Below, piece after piece: positions 54,399 to 61,269 of a DNA stretch of 64,000 nucleotides. Origin of the DNA: an uncultured Chitinophaga sp. (GTDB lineage: Bacteria; Bacteroidota; Bacteroidia; Cytophagales; Cyclobacteriaceae); contig CABHOK010000007.1 of assembly GCA_902168205.1 (NCBI GenBank), positions 1-64,000 of the forward strand, written 5' to 3'. The position numbers were made by a program, and so were the translations under genes. The notes below the pieces were generated by a model. The model was not told the DNA's origin. It did no database searches and was given only the letters and a program-made list of their open reading frames with translations. Each line of letters begins with the position of its first letter. The stretch's first letter is position 1.

Positions 54399-54596
54399 TT
54401 GAATCCGAAATATCGCATACTTTTAGCAGTATTACTCACGATACTTGCATTTTGCGGTCAGACTGTATTGGGGCAAACCCAAAATGATCGGCAAATAGTT
54501 CATGTTAATCATGAATCTGTTCATGTTTCATCCGACTTCAATGTACCGAATGGTTGTAAGGATGATACAGGGCCCGTATACAGTTTCAATCCTTAG
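54399..54596 (+). CDS. small secreted peptide, unknown
   Basis: A 65-residue ORF starts with a TTG codon and reads a strong signal peptide (NPKYRILLAVLLTILAFCG, cut after GQTVLGQ). The mature part has about 40 residues, with a few Val/His/Asp residues and one cysteine. A promoter-like pair lies upstream, which supports it. There is no ATG or Shine-Dalgarno sequence. It resembles no family known to me, and could be a chance ORF. Confidence 0.45.
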   Translation: MNPKYRILLAVLLTILAFCGQTVLGQTQNDRQIVHVNHESVHVSSDFNVPNGCKDDTGPVYSFNP

Positions 54597-54866
54597 ATAT
54601 ACCTCACGGTATACTTTCTTAGCCGCAGATCTATATACTTGCCAGGTATATATCAGCACCTTATTGCAAACTACTTAAACGTGAAGGATCAGTAGCGGAG
54701 CTATACCTTTACGATTAATCGTATTGTCTTACTCCTTGATTCTTACTCCTGACTTCTTAATCTTCTTACTCAACACCACAAGAAGCCAGCCTTCCTCTCT
54801 TTCCCTGCCCTGGATAAAAAAATTCAGTCTGAACCTTTTAATGGCAATCCTGTTTACCTTTATGAC
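54597..54866. other. gap with low-complexity repeat (54729-54771)
   Basis: No gene is visible between the small peptide and queD. The stretch 54729-54771 repeats TTACTCC/GACTTC-like words about every 13 bases, a third kind of degenerate intergenic repeat. Confidence 0.4.
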
Positions 54867-55277
54867 ATGAAGATAAAGGTATCGCGCAAGGAACATTTTA
54901 ATGCTGCCCATAGACTTTTTAATCCGGAGTGGTCGCCCGAAAAGAATCAGGAAGTATTCGGAAAGTGCAGCAATCCTAATTTTCATGGCCATAACTACGA
55001 AGTAATTGTCAGTGTGACTGGAGAACCAGACCCTGCCACAGGCTATGTGTATGATATGAAAGTGCTGAGCGATCTGGTAAAGCAACATGTGTTGAACAAG
55101 TTTGATCACCGTAACCTGAATCTAGACTTAGAATATTTTAAAGAACTAAACCCAACTGCTGAAAATATTGCCATTATAATCTGGAGAATACTACGGCAGC
55201 ATATAGACTCTAAATTTGAATTGAAAATTACTTTGTATGAGACAGAAAGGAATTTCGTTGAATATCCAGCCAACTGA
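54867..55277 (+). CDS. queD: 6-carboxytetrahydropterin synthase
   Basis: QueD makes 6-carboxy-5,6,7,8-tetrahydropterin in queuosine synthesis. The 136-residue protein has FNAAHRL near residue 11, the zinc and substrate motif CSNPNFHGHNYEVIVSV near 34-50 (C, H, H), and DHRNLN with PTAENIAIIIWR and ETERNFVEY near the end. Other queuosine genes are not in the window. It overlaps folE by 41 bases in another frame. The pteridine product of folE (GTP cyclohydrolase I) is the substrate of QueD. Confidence 0.93.
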   Translation: MKIKVSRKEHFNAAHRLFNPEWSPEKNQEVFGKCSNPNFHGHNYEVIVSVTGEPDPATGYVYDMKVLSDLVKQHVLNKFDHRNLNLDLEYFKELNPTAENIAIIIWRILRQHIDSKFELKITLYETERNFVEYPAN

Positions 55278-55920
55278 TGCTGAAGATCTTTCGGAGGATC
55301 ACGTTGGTACATCGGCCGAGACTCCGATGCGTGCCGATGCATTCGACCTGGATGATGAAGAGAAGATCGAGCAGATTGAAAAACACTTTCGCGAAATCAT
55401 GACGATCCTCGGTCTTGATCTGACAGACGACAGTCTCAACGGAACTCCGCGCAGAGTAGCCAAGATGTATGTGAAGGAAGTGTTCAGCGGATTGAATCCC
55501 AAGAACCGTCCGCATCCACGACTCTTCGAGAACAAGTATAATTATGATCAGATGCTGGTGGAGAAAGACATCACGTTCTATTCACACTGCGAACATCACT
55601 TTGTGCCTATATATGGCAAGGCACATGTAGCATACTTCTCGAGTGGTAAAGTAATTGGCTTATCAAAGATCAATCGCATCGTACAATACTTCTCCAAACG
55701 TCCGCAGGTACAAGAGCGTTTAACAGTACAGATCGGAAAAGAAATGCAGCGCGTATTACAGACAGAAGATATCGGTGTGGTGATAGATGCCAACCACATG
55801 TGTGTCGCTTCACGCGGAGTTGGTGATACAAACAGCAAAACTGGTACAGCTTATTTCTCAGGAAAATTCAATGATGAAAATATTAAACGCGAGTTCTTAA
55901 ACTACATTAATAGCAAATAA
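55237..55920 (+). CDS. folE: GTP cyclohydrolase I
   Basis: FolE converts GTP to dihydroneopterin triphosphate. The family motifs are NGTPRRVAKMYVKEVFSGL near residue 68, SHCEHHFVPIYGKAHVAY (zinc Cys and His) near 113-130, and GVVIDANHMCVASRGVGD near 183-200. The protein is 227 residues, with an acidic 50-residue N-terminal extension. I use the ATG at 55237, which overlaps queD by 41 bases; an internal ATG at 55327 would give a 197-residue form without the overlap. The two genes make an unusual coupled pair. Confidence 0.93.
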   Translation: MRQKGISLNIQPTDAEDLSEDHVGTSAETPMRADAFDLDDEEKIEQIEKHFREIMTILGLDLTDDSLNGTPRRVAKMYVKEVFSGLNPKNRPHPRLFENKYNYDQMLVEKDITFYSHCEHHFVPIYGKAHVAYFSSGKVIGLSKINRIVQYFSKRPQVQERLTVQIGKEMQRVLQTEDIGVVIDANHMCVASRGVGDTNSKTGTAYFSGKFNDENIKREFLNYINSK

Positions 55921-55941
55921 AGGCCCGAAAGGGCCTTTTTA
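55919..55941 (+). terminator. rho-independent terminator with GNRA loop after folE
   Basis: Arms AAAGGCCC and GGGCCTTT with a GAAA loop and a T run overlap the folE stop. The tetraloop makes the hairpin very stable. Confidence 0.9.
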
Positions 55942-56064
55942 GTTGTGTGTTGGGAGATACGTGTTGTACCGGATTATTAAGGTATTCTGTCTAACGAATA
56001 GCATTAATGGTTAATTTGGTTGTACATAAAAAATAAGTTGTTAAACCCCAGACCCCCCATTACT

Positions 56065-56574
56065 ATGTCATTTGAACAAGACATCCAACAGGAGGACTTT
56101 CAGAACGAGTATCAGAAAGCCTTATTGAACATGCTCTTCACCAATTACTACATGGTGGACAAGATGAATGGTGTTTTCAAAAAACACGACATTACACGTC
56201 AGCAGTACAACGTAATGAGAATCCTGAGAGGCCAGTTACCGGGTCACGCATCTATCAACCTTATCAAAGATCGTATGCTTGATAAGATGTCTGATGCATC
56301 ACGGATTGTTGAACGCCTGCGTGTTAAAGGTTTTGTTACGCGCGAGTTCTGCGAGAAGGACAAGCGAAGCGTTGAAGTCAGAATCACCCAGACAGGCCTT
56401 GCAGTTCTTGACAAGATGCAAACTGAGGTGAATGCCTTCGAGGACATTTTACATAATCTCACAGAAGATGAAACCCACACTTTAAACCACTTGTTAGACA
56501 AAGTCAGAGGCTCTGATAAAGTAAAGCAAACGAGTACGAAGCAAACGCTCGAGGCGGAAACTTCTTCGCGATAA
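56065..56574 (+). CDS. MarR-family transcriptional regulator
   Basis: The 169-residue protein has the MarR winged helix (about 25-140), with YNVMRILRGQ, INLIKDRMLDKMSDASRIVERLRVKGFV and the wing FCEKDKRSVEVRITQTGLAVL. The ATG at 56065 (MSFEQD) is chosen over an in-frame start at 56020. MarR proteins respond to small phenolics, oxidants or metabolites. It sits 41 bases before the aconitase gene, but the next gene is unlikely to be its obvious target. Confidence 0.9.
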   Translation: MSFEQDIQQEDFQNEYQKALLNMLFTNYYMVDKMNGVFKKHDITRQQYNVMRILRGQLPGHASINLIKDRMLDKMSDASRIVERLRVKGFVTREFCEKDKRSVEVRITQTGLAVLDKMQTEVNAFEDILHNLTEDETHTLNHLLDKVRGSDKVKQTSTKQTLEAETSSR

Positions 56575-56615
56575 AAAAGTTTACTACTTTAGCATCGCTT
56601 TAAATTTAAACTCTT

Positions 56616-59258
56616 ATGGTATTCGATTTAGAAATGATCAAGGCTTTGTATGCTAAGATGCCCGCACGCATAGCCAAAGCCCGAAAAGTTGTTAACCGTC
56701 CTCTTACGTTGTCAGAAAAAATATTGTACGCTCACCTCCATGAAGATCAAAAGCTGGAGAACTTTGGCCGTGGAAAGTCTTATGTAGATTTCGCTCCTGA
56801 CCGTGTAGCCATGCAGGATGCCACCGCACAGATGGCATTGTTACAGTTCATGTCTGCAGGCAGACCGAAAGTAGCGGTGCCATCGACCGTACATTGTGAC
56901 CACTTGATCGTTGCTAAAACAGGTGCTCAGGAAGATTTAGTAAACGCGAATGCAGAAAGTAAAGAGGTATATGATTTTCTTGCCTCTGTATCCAATAAGT
57001 ATGGTATCGGCTTCTGGAAGCCAGGAGCCGGTATCATTCACCAGGTTGTGTTAGAGAACTACGCATTCCCCGGTGGTATGATGATCGGTACTGACTCGCA
57101 CACGGTAAATGCCGGTGGTCTTGGTATGATTGCTATAGGTGTCGGTGGTGCTGATGCTGTTGATGTTATGTCAGGCATGGCATGGGAGTTGAAATTCCCT
57201 AAACTTATCGGTGTAAAACTTACCGGTAAATTAAATGGATGGGCTTCTGCTAAAGATGTTATTCTGAAAGTAGCAGGTATACTCACCGTTAAAGGAGGAA
57301 CCGGTGCTATTGTTGAATACTTCGGTGAAGGTGCAGAGTCATTAAGCTGTACCGGTAAAGGTACCATCTGTAACATGGGTGCTGAAGTAGGTGCTACTAC
57401 TTCTACCTTCGGTTATGATGAGTCAATGGAACGTTACCTTGAATCTACCGGCCGCTCAGAAGTTGCAAAACTTGCCAACGCTGTTAAAGAACATCTTAAT
57501 GCTGACCCTGAAGTATATGCAGATCCTGACAAATACTTCGATCAGGTTGTTGAGATCAACCTCTCTGAACTTGAGCCACACCTGAATGGTCCGTTCACAC
57601 CAGACCTGGCTACTCCTATATCTAAAATCAAAGAAGAAGCTGCCAAGAATGGCTGGCCTACTACTGTTGAAGTAGGATTGATCGGTTCATGTACAAACTC
57701 TTCTTACGAAGATATATCCCGCGCAGCCAGTCTTGCTAAACAGGTTGCTGAAAAAGGATTAAAGACGAAGGCAGAATTTACCATCACGCCAGGTTCAGAG
57801 CTTGTGCGCTATACCATTGAGCGCGATGGCTTTATTGATACATTCGATCAGATCGGTGCAAAAGTATTTGCGAATGCCTGCGGACCTTGTATCGGTATGT
57901 GGAGCCGCGTGGGTGCTGAGAAGAAAGAGAAGAACACCATCGTTCACTCCTTCAACCGTAACTTCCAGTCACGTAACGATGGCAACCCGAATACTTATGC
58001 ATTCGTGGCTTCGCCTGAACTGGTAACAGCACTTGCTATAGCCGGTGATCTTACTTTCAACCCAACCACTGATTACCTCACCAACGAACGTGGTGAACAA
58101 GTGAAGCTTGACCCTCCTACCGGAGATGAGCTTCCTACAAAAGGTTTCGATGTTGAAGATCCTGGATTCCAGGCACCTGCTAAAGATGGCAGCAAAGTAT
58201 CGGTAAAAGTAAATCCGGTATCAGATCGTTTGCAGTTACTCGATCCATTCAAACCTTGGGAAGGTAAAGATCTGAAAGGTCTTCGCTTGCTCCTGAAAGC
58301 GAAAGGTAAATGTACTACTGACCACATCTCGATGGCGGGTAAATGGTTAAAATACCGCGGTCACCTCGATAACATTTCCAACAACTTGTTGATCGGTGCT
58401 ACCAACGCTTTCAATGAAAAGATCAACAGCGTAAAGAATGGTCTTACTGCTGAGTACGATGAAGTACCAAAAGTACAACGCGCTTACAAAGCAGAAGGTA
58501 TAGGATCAATCGTGGTTGGTGATGAGAACTACGGAGAAGGTTCATCACGCGAACACGCAGCGATGGAGCCACGCCACCTGGGTGTACGCGCTATACTTGT
58601 AAAATCATTTGCACGTATTCACGAAACGAACCTGAAGAAGCAAGGTATGCTTGCCCTTACGTTCGCTAACAAGGAAGACTATACCAAAATACAGGAAGAC
58701 GATACATTTGATATCATCGGATTAACATCGTTCGCACCTGAAAAACCTCTTACGCTGGCAATTCACCATGCTGATGGATCTGAAGATAGCATCGTGGTAA
58801 ATCATACGTACAATGCTAACCAGATCGAGTGGTTCAAAGCAGGTTCAGCATTGAACCTGATGGCGAAGAAATTTGCTGACGAGAAGAAAGCTGTAAAAGC
58901 AGCTCCCGCTAAACCTGCAGCTTCAGCTCCGACAAAGTCTAAACCTGCCGCTAAAAAGAAGAGCGCACCAGCGAAGAAGGCAGCTCCTGCTAAACCTGCT
59001 ACCAAAGCAGCTTCGAAGAGTGCTCCTAAAAAGGCAGCCAAGAAAACTACAGCGAAGAAAGCAGCTCCTAAAAAAGCAGCGAAGAAAACTGTAGCGAAAA
59101 AGGCAGCTCCTAAAAAGGTAACAAAGAAACCGGTGAAGAAAGTAGTTGCTAAAAAGGCAGCGAAGAAGCCGGTGAAGAAAGTAACGGGTACCGCTAAGAA
59201 GGCCGCGAAAAAATTACCGAAGAAGGCTGTTAAGAAAGTAGCTAAAAAGAAAAAATAG
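56616..59258 (+). CDS. acn: aconitate hydratase with C-terminal histone H1-like tail
   Basis: Aconitase isomerises citrate to isocitrate with a [4Fe-4S] cluster. Residues 1 to about 755 form a normal mitochondrial-type aconitase: cluster Cys motifs [14 protein letters not shown] near 357 and CGPCIGMW near 425, [17 protein letters not shown] near 645. The gene then continues in frame for about 125 residues of Lys/Ala/Pro repeats ([26 protein letters not shown]), ending KKVAKKKK. This tail resembles the carboxy-terminal domain of linker histone H1. The tail is encoded without frameshift or stop and a terminator follows it directly. Nucleic-acid binding is inferred. The cluster is presumably made by the suf proteins in this window. 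Confidence 0.95.
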   Translation: MVFDLEMIKALYAKMPARIAKARKVVNRPLTLSEKILYAHLHEDQKLENFGRGKSYVDFAPDRVAMQDATAQMALLQFMSAGRPKVAVPSTVHCDHLIVAKTGAQEDLVNANAESKEVYDFLASVSNKYGIGFWKPGAGIIHQVVLENYAFPGGMMIGTDSHTVNAGGLGMIAIGVGGADAVDVMSGMAWELKFPKLIGVKLTGKLNGWASAKDVILKVAGILTVKGGTGAIVEYFGEGAESLSCTGKGTICNMGAEVGATTSTFGYDESMERYLESTGRSEVAKLANAVKEHLNADPEVYADPDKYFDQVVEINLSELEPHLNGPFTPDLATPISKIKEEAAKNGWPTTVEVGLIGSCTNSSYEDISRAASLAKQVAEKGLKTKAEFTITPGSELVRYTIERDGFIDTFDQIGAKVFANACGPCIGMWSRVGAEKKEKNTIVHSFNRNFQSRNDGNPNTYAFVASPELVTALAIAGDLTFNPTTDYLTNERGEQVKLDPPTGDELPTKGFDVEDPGFQAPAKDGSKVSVKVNPVSDRLQLLDPFKPWEGKDLKGLRLLLKAKGKCTTDHISMAGKWLKYRGHLDNISNNLLIGATNAFNEKINSVKNGLTAEYDEVPKVQRAYKAEGIGSIVVGDENYGEGSSREHAAMEPRHLGVRAILVKSFARIHETNLKKQGMLALTFANKEDYTKIQEDDTFDIIGLTSFAPEKPLTLAIHHADGSEDSIVVNHTYNANQIEWFKAGSALNLMAKKFADEKKAVKAAPAKPAASAPTKSKPAAKKKSAPAKKAAPAKPATKAASKSAPKKAAKKTTAKKAAPKKAAKKTVAKKAAPKKVTKKPVKKVVAKKAAKKPVKKVTGTAKKAAKKLPKKAVKKVAKKKK

Positions 59259-59264
59259 AAAAGT

Positions 59265-59292
59265 AAAAGCCCCGCTCCTGCGGGGCTTTTCA
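59265..59292 (+). terminator. rho-independent terminator after aconitase
   Basis: Arms AAAAGCCCCG and CGGGGCTTTT around CTCCTG lie seven bases past the stop. Confidence 0.88.
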
Positions 59293-59369
59293 TTTACACG
59301 CACTTGGTATATTTATAGTCTGCAGTATCAGATTTAATCGTTAGCTTCGGGCAAAAATTATATCATCCT

Positions 59370-60566
59370 GTGCAGTACGATGTTATTGTAATCGGAGGCG
59401 GAGCAGTCGGGCTCGCCACAGCCTTACAGCTAGTCAACCGGAATCCTCAATTAAAAGTAGTACTTCTTGAAAAAGAGAACGCTGTTGCCAATCACCAGAC
59501 CGGCAATAACAGCAACGTGATACATTCCGGTATATACTATAAACCGGGAAGTCTCAAAGCCAAGAATTGCATTCACGGCTACAACCTGCTGCTCGATTTC
59601 TGCAAACAATATGATGTACCGCACAACATCTGCGGTAAAGTGATAGTCGCCACAGCCGACAACGAACTGCCGCTGTTGAAGAATATATTTGATCGCGGTC
59701 AGCAAAATGGATTGCAAAACCTGAAGATGCTCAATGCATCAGAACTTAAGGAATATGAACCTCACGTTGCCGGTATAGCTGGTATACATGTTCCGCAAAC
59801 CGGTATTGTTGACTACCGCGTAGTAGCAGAAAAGTATGCCGAAGTACTTCTGCAAAAAGGCGGAGAAATAAAACTCGGTGAGAAAGTGATTGACATACGC
59901 TTCAGTACCAATAACGTAGAAGTAATAACACCGAAAGCAACCTATAGCAGCAAGCTTGTAGTAAACTGTGCCGGACTATATTCTGACAAGATCGCGCGAT
60001 TAACATCGCAGAATGTCAACGTAAAGATTATACCGTTCCGCGGTGAATATTATAAATTGAAGAAAGAGAAAGAGTATCTAGTAAAAACGCTGATATACCC
60101 GGTACCCGATCCGAATTTTCCGTTCCTGGGTGTACACTTTACTACGATGGTCGGTGGCGGTGTTGAGTGTGGACCTAATGCAGTGCTCGCCTTCAAGCGC
60201 GAAGGGTATAAAAAATCAGATATAAATCTGGCAGAGCTTGGCGAGACACTCGCATGGCCTGGCTTCCGTAAAATTGTATCGAAATACTGGCGCACTGGTT
60301 TTGGTGAGATGTACCGCTCCTATTCGAAGAAAGCATTTACCGAAGCACTTCAGAAATTATTGCCCGAGATAAAAGAAGAAGACCTGATTGAAGGCGGTGC
60401 CGGTGTACGTGCACAAGCCTGCGACCGAACCGGTGGCCTGCTGGACGACTTCATGATCCTCGAAGAAAAGCTGGCCATCAACGTATGCAACGCACCATCG
60501 CCTGCGGCCACGTCTTCGCTATCTATAGGCGAAACTGTAGCGGAGCTTGTGCAGAAGAGACTCTGA
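59370..60566 (+). CDS. lhgO: L-2-hydroxyglutarate oxidase
   Basis: The 398-residue FAD enzyme starts VIVIGGGAVGLATALQL (Rossmann dinucleotide motif). It has HQTGNNSNVIHSGIYYKPGS near 43-62, which is typical of the YgaF/LhgO group, and the C-terminal GGAGVRAQACDRTGG and NAPSPAATSSLSIGETVAELV, which hold the FAD and substrate. It oxidises L-2-hydroxyglutarate to 2-oxoglutarate, probably passing electrons to the quinone pool at the membrane. The gene uses a GTG start at 59370, which family alignment supports. No hydroxyglutarate synthase gene is adjacent. Confidence 0.92.
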   Translation: MQYDVIVIGGGAVGLATALQLVNRNPQLKVVLLEKENAVANHQTGNNSNVIHSGIYYKPGSLKAKNCIHGYNLLLDFCKQYDVPHNICGKVIVATADNELPLLKNIFDRGQQNGLQNLKMLNASELKEYEPHVAGIAGIHVPQTGIVDYRVVAEKYAEVLLQKGGEIKLGEKVIDIRFSTNNVEVITPKATYSSKLVVNCAGLYSDKIARLTSQNVNVKIIPFRGEYYKLKKEKEYLVKTLIYPVPDPNFPFLGVHFTTMVGGGVECGPNAVLAFKREGYKKSDINLAELGETLAWPGFRKIVSKYWRTGFGEMYRSYSKKAFTEALQKLLPEIKEEDLIEGGAGVRAQACDRTGGLLDDFMILEEKLAINVCNAPSPAATSSLSIGETVAELVQKRL

Positions 60567-60574
60567 TTTCTTTC

Positions 60575-60749
60575 TTTCCCGCAGAGGGAAGCAGATTTAC
60601 GCAGATAAGTTTTTAATGACGAATCGACATTCTCATCGATTCACTATTCCTTGTCCCTATATATTTACTTTCATTTCAAAAAGTACACAAGGCTTTACTA
60701 TTAGTATTCAGTGCATTTGACCTGCGTAAATCAGGCCTTCTGCGGGAAA
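60575..60749. repeat. 175-bp element with inverted GCAGATTTACGCAG-type ends
   Basis: Left arm 60575-60604 and right arm 60722-60749 are inverted imperfect copies (CCCGCAGA...GATTTACGCAG on the left, its complement on the right). The 117-base interior has no ORF. It resembles a small non-autonomous element, but no target-site duplication was identified. Confidence 0.5.
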
Positions 60750-60793
60750 CAAAAAAAGCGAAGAGACAAATCCCTTCACTTCTTAATTCCTTA

Positions 60794-60975
60794 TCAGTCT
60801 TTCAGTCCTGCATCTTTAAAATCGACATCAATGTACCAGTCGGTATATCTTTGCTATGGATCGGTACTATAATGATTTTGGAGCCAGCTTTTACGATATA
60901 TAGCATGACTCCCCGATTGCCGAACGAAAATAAAACGTCTTTTTCAAGAAGCTTCACTAACTCCTTAGGCTTCAT
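60794..60975 (-). pseudogene. hicA: hicA toxin pseudogene with three single-base indels
   Basis: The reading frame from the ATG at 60975 begins MKPKELVKLLEKD like HicA, then turns to an unrelated-looking run before returning to the HicA frame at KAGSKIIIVPIHSKDIPTG. If one base is added near 60936, one removed in the T run at 60889-60892 (A run on the minus strand) and one added near 60815, the sequence becomes a textbook HicA, including GFIFVRQSGSHAIYRK with the active histidine and the ILKDAGLKD end. In the actual frame the catalytic GSHAIY block is lost and the end becomes KMQD-stop. The start overlaps hicB by 11 bases. Real decay or homopolymer sequencing error are the two explanations. 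Confidence 0.7.
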
Positions 60976-61172
60976 CCAACATCTCGGTTGTCAGTCGTGC
61001 TATCTCTTCCTCCATGATCGCGTCAAGGTAGAGTTGAATAGCATCTTTAAGATTTTCCAGTGCGAAGGAAGGAGTTTTGCCATGTGTATGACACCCTGGT
61101 AACTCAGGACACCACGCATGAAACTGTTCTCCATCTTTCTCGATCTTAAAATGTAAACGGAAGATTTCTCAT
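60965..61172 (-). pseudogene. hicB: hicB antitoxin gene with a frameshift near its start
   Basis: An open frame reads FRLHFKIEKDGEQFHAW, then PELPGCHTHGKTPS and DAIQLYLDAIMEEEIARL, ending EMLDEA-stop at 60965. This matches HicB antitoxins (HicB-type RNase H-like fold) of the short Bacteroidota form. The frame has no start codon: the ATG at 61170-61172 is in another frame and meets a stop after eight codons. Deleting one A after ATGAGA restores MRIFRLHF. Its end overlaps the start of hicA by 11 bases, the usual coupled arrangement. Confidence 0.7.
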
Positions 61173-61269
61173 AGAAGCAATTTACAAAATACTCAAACAT
61201 CAAACTCAATCGTATCACCTGCACTGAAATTGCCAGAAGACTTTCCGTCTTCCGGACTTCCTGACTTAT

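Noticed and set aside
58802-59293. 163-codon minus-strand ORF rich in Phe and Ala that looks like a membrane protein
   Set aside because: It is the antisense of the Lys/Ala repeats in the aconitase tail; antisense of AAG/GCT codons yields Phe/Leu/Ala, which mimics membrane spans.
61000-61224. 74-codon minus-strand ORF beginning MQVIRLSL near the hic region
   Set aside because: It is another frame of the hicB sequence; the frame with HicB similarity is different, and this one has no family likeness.
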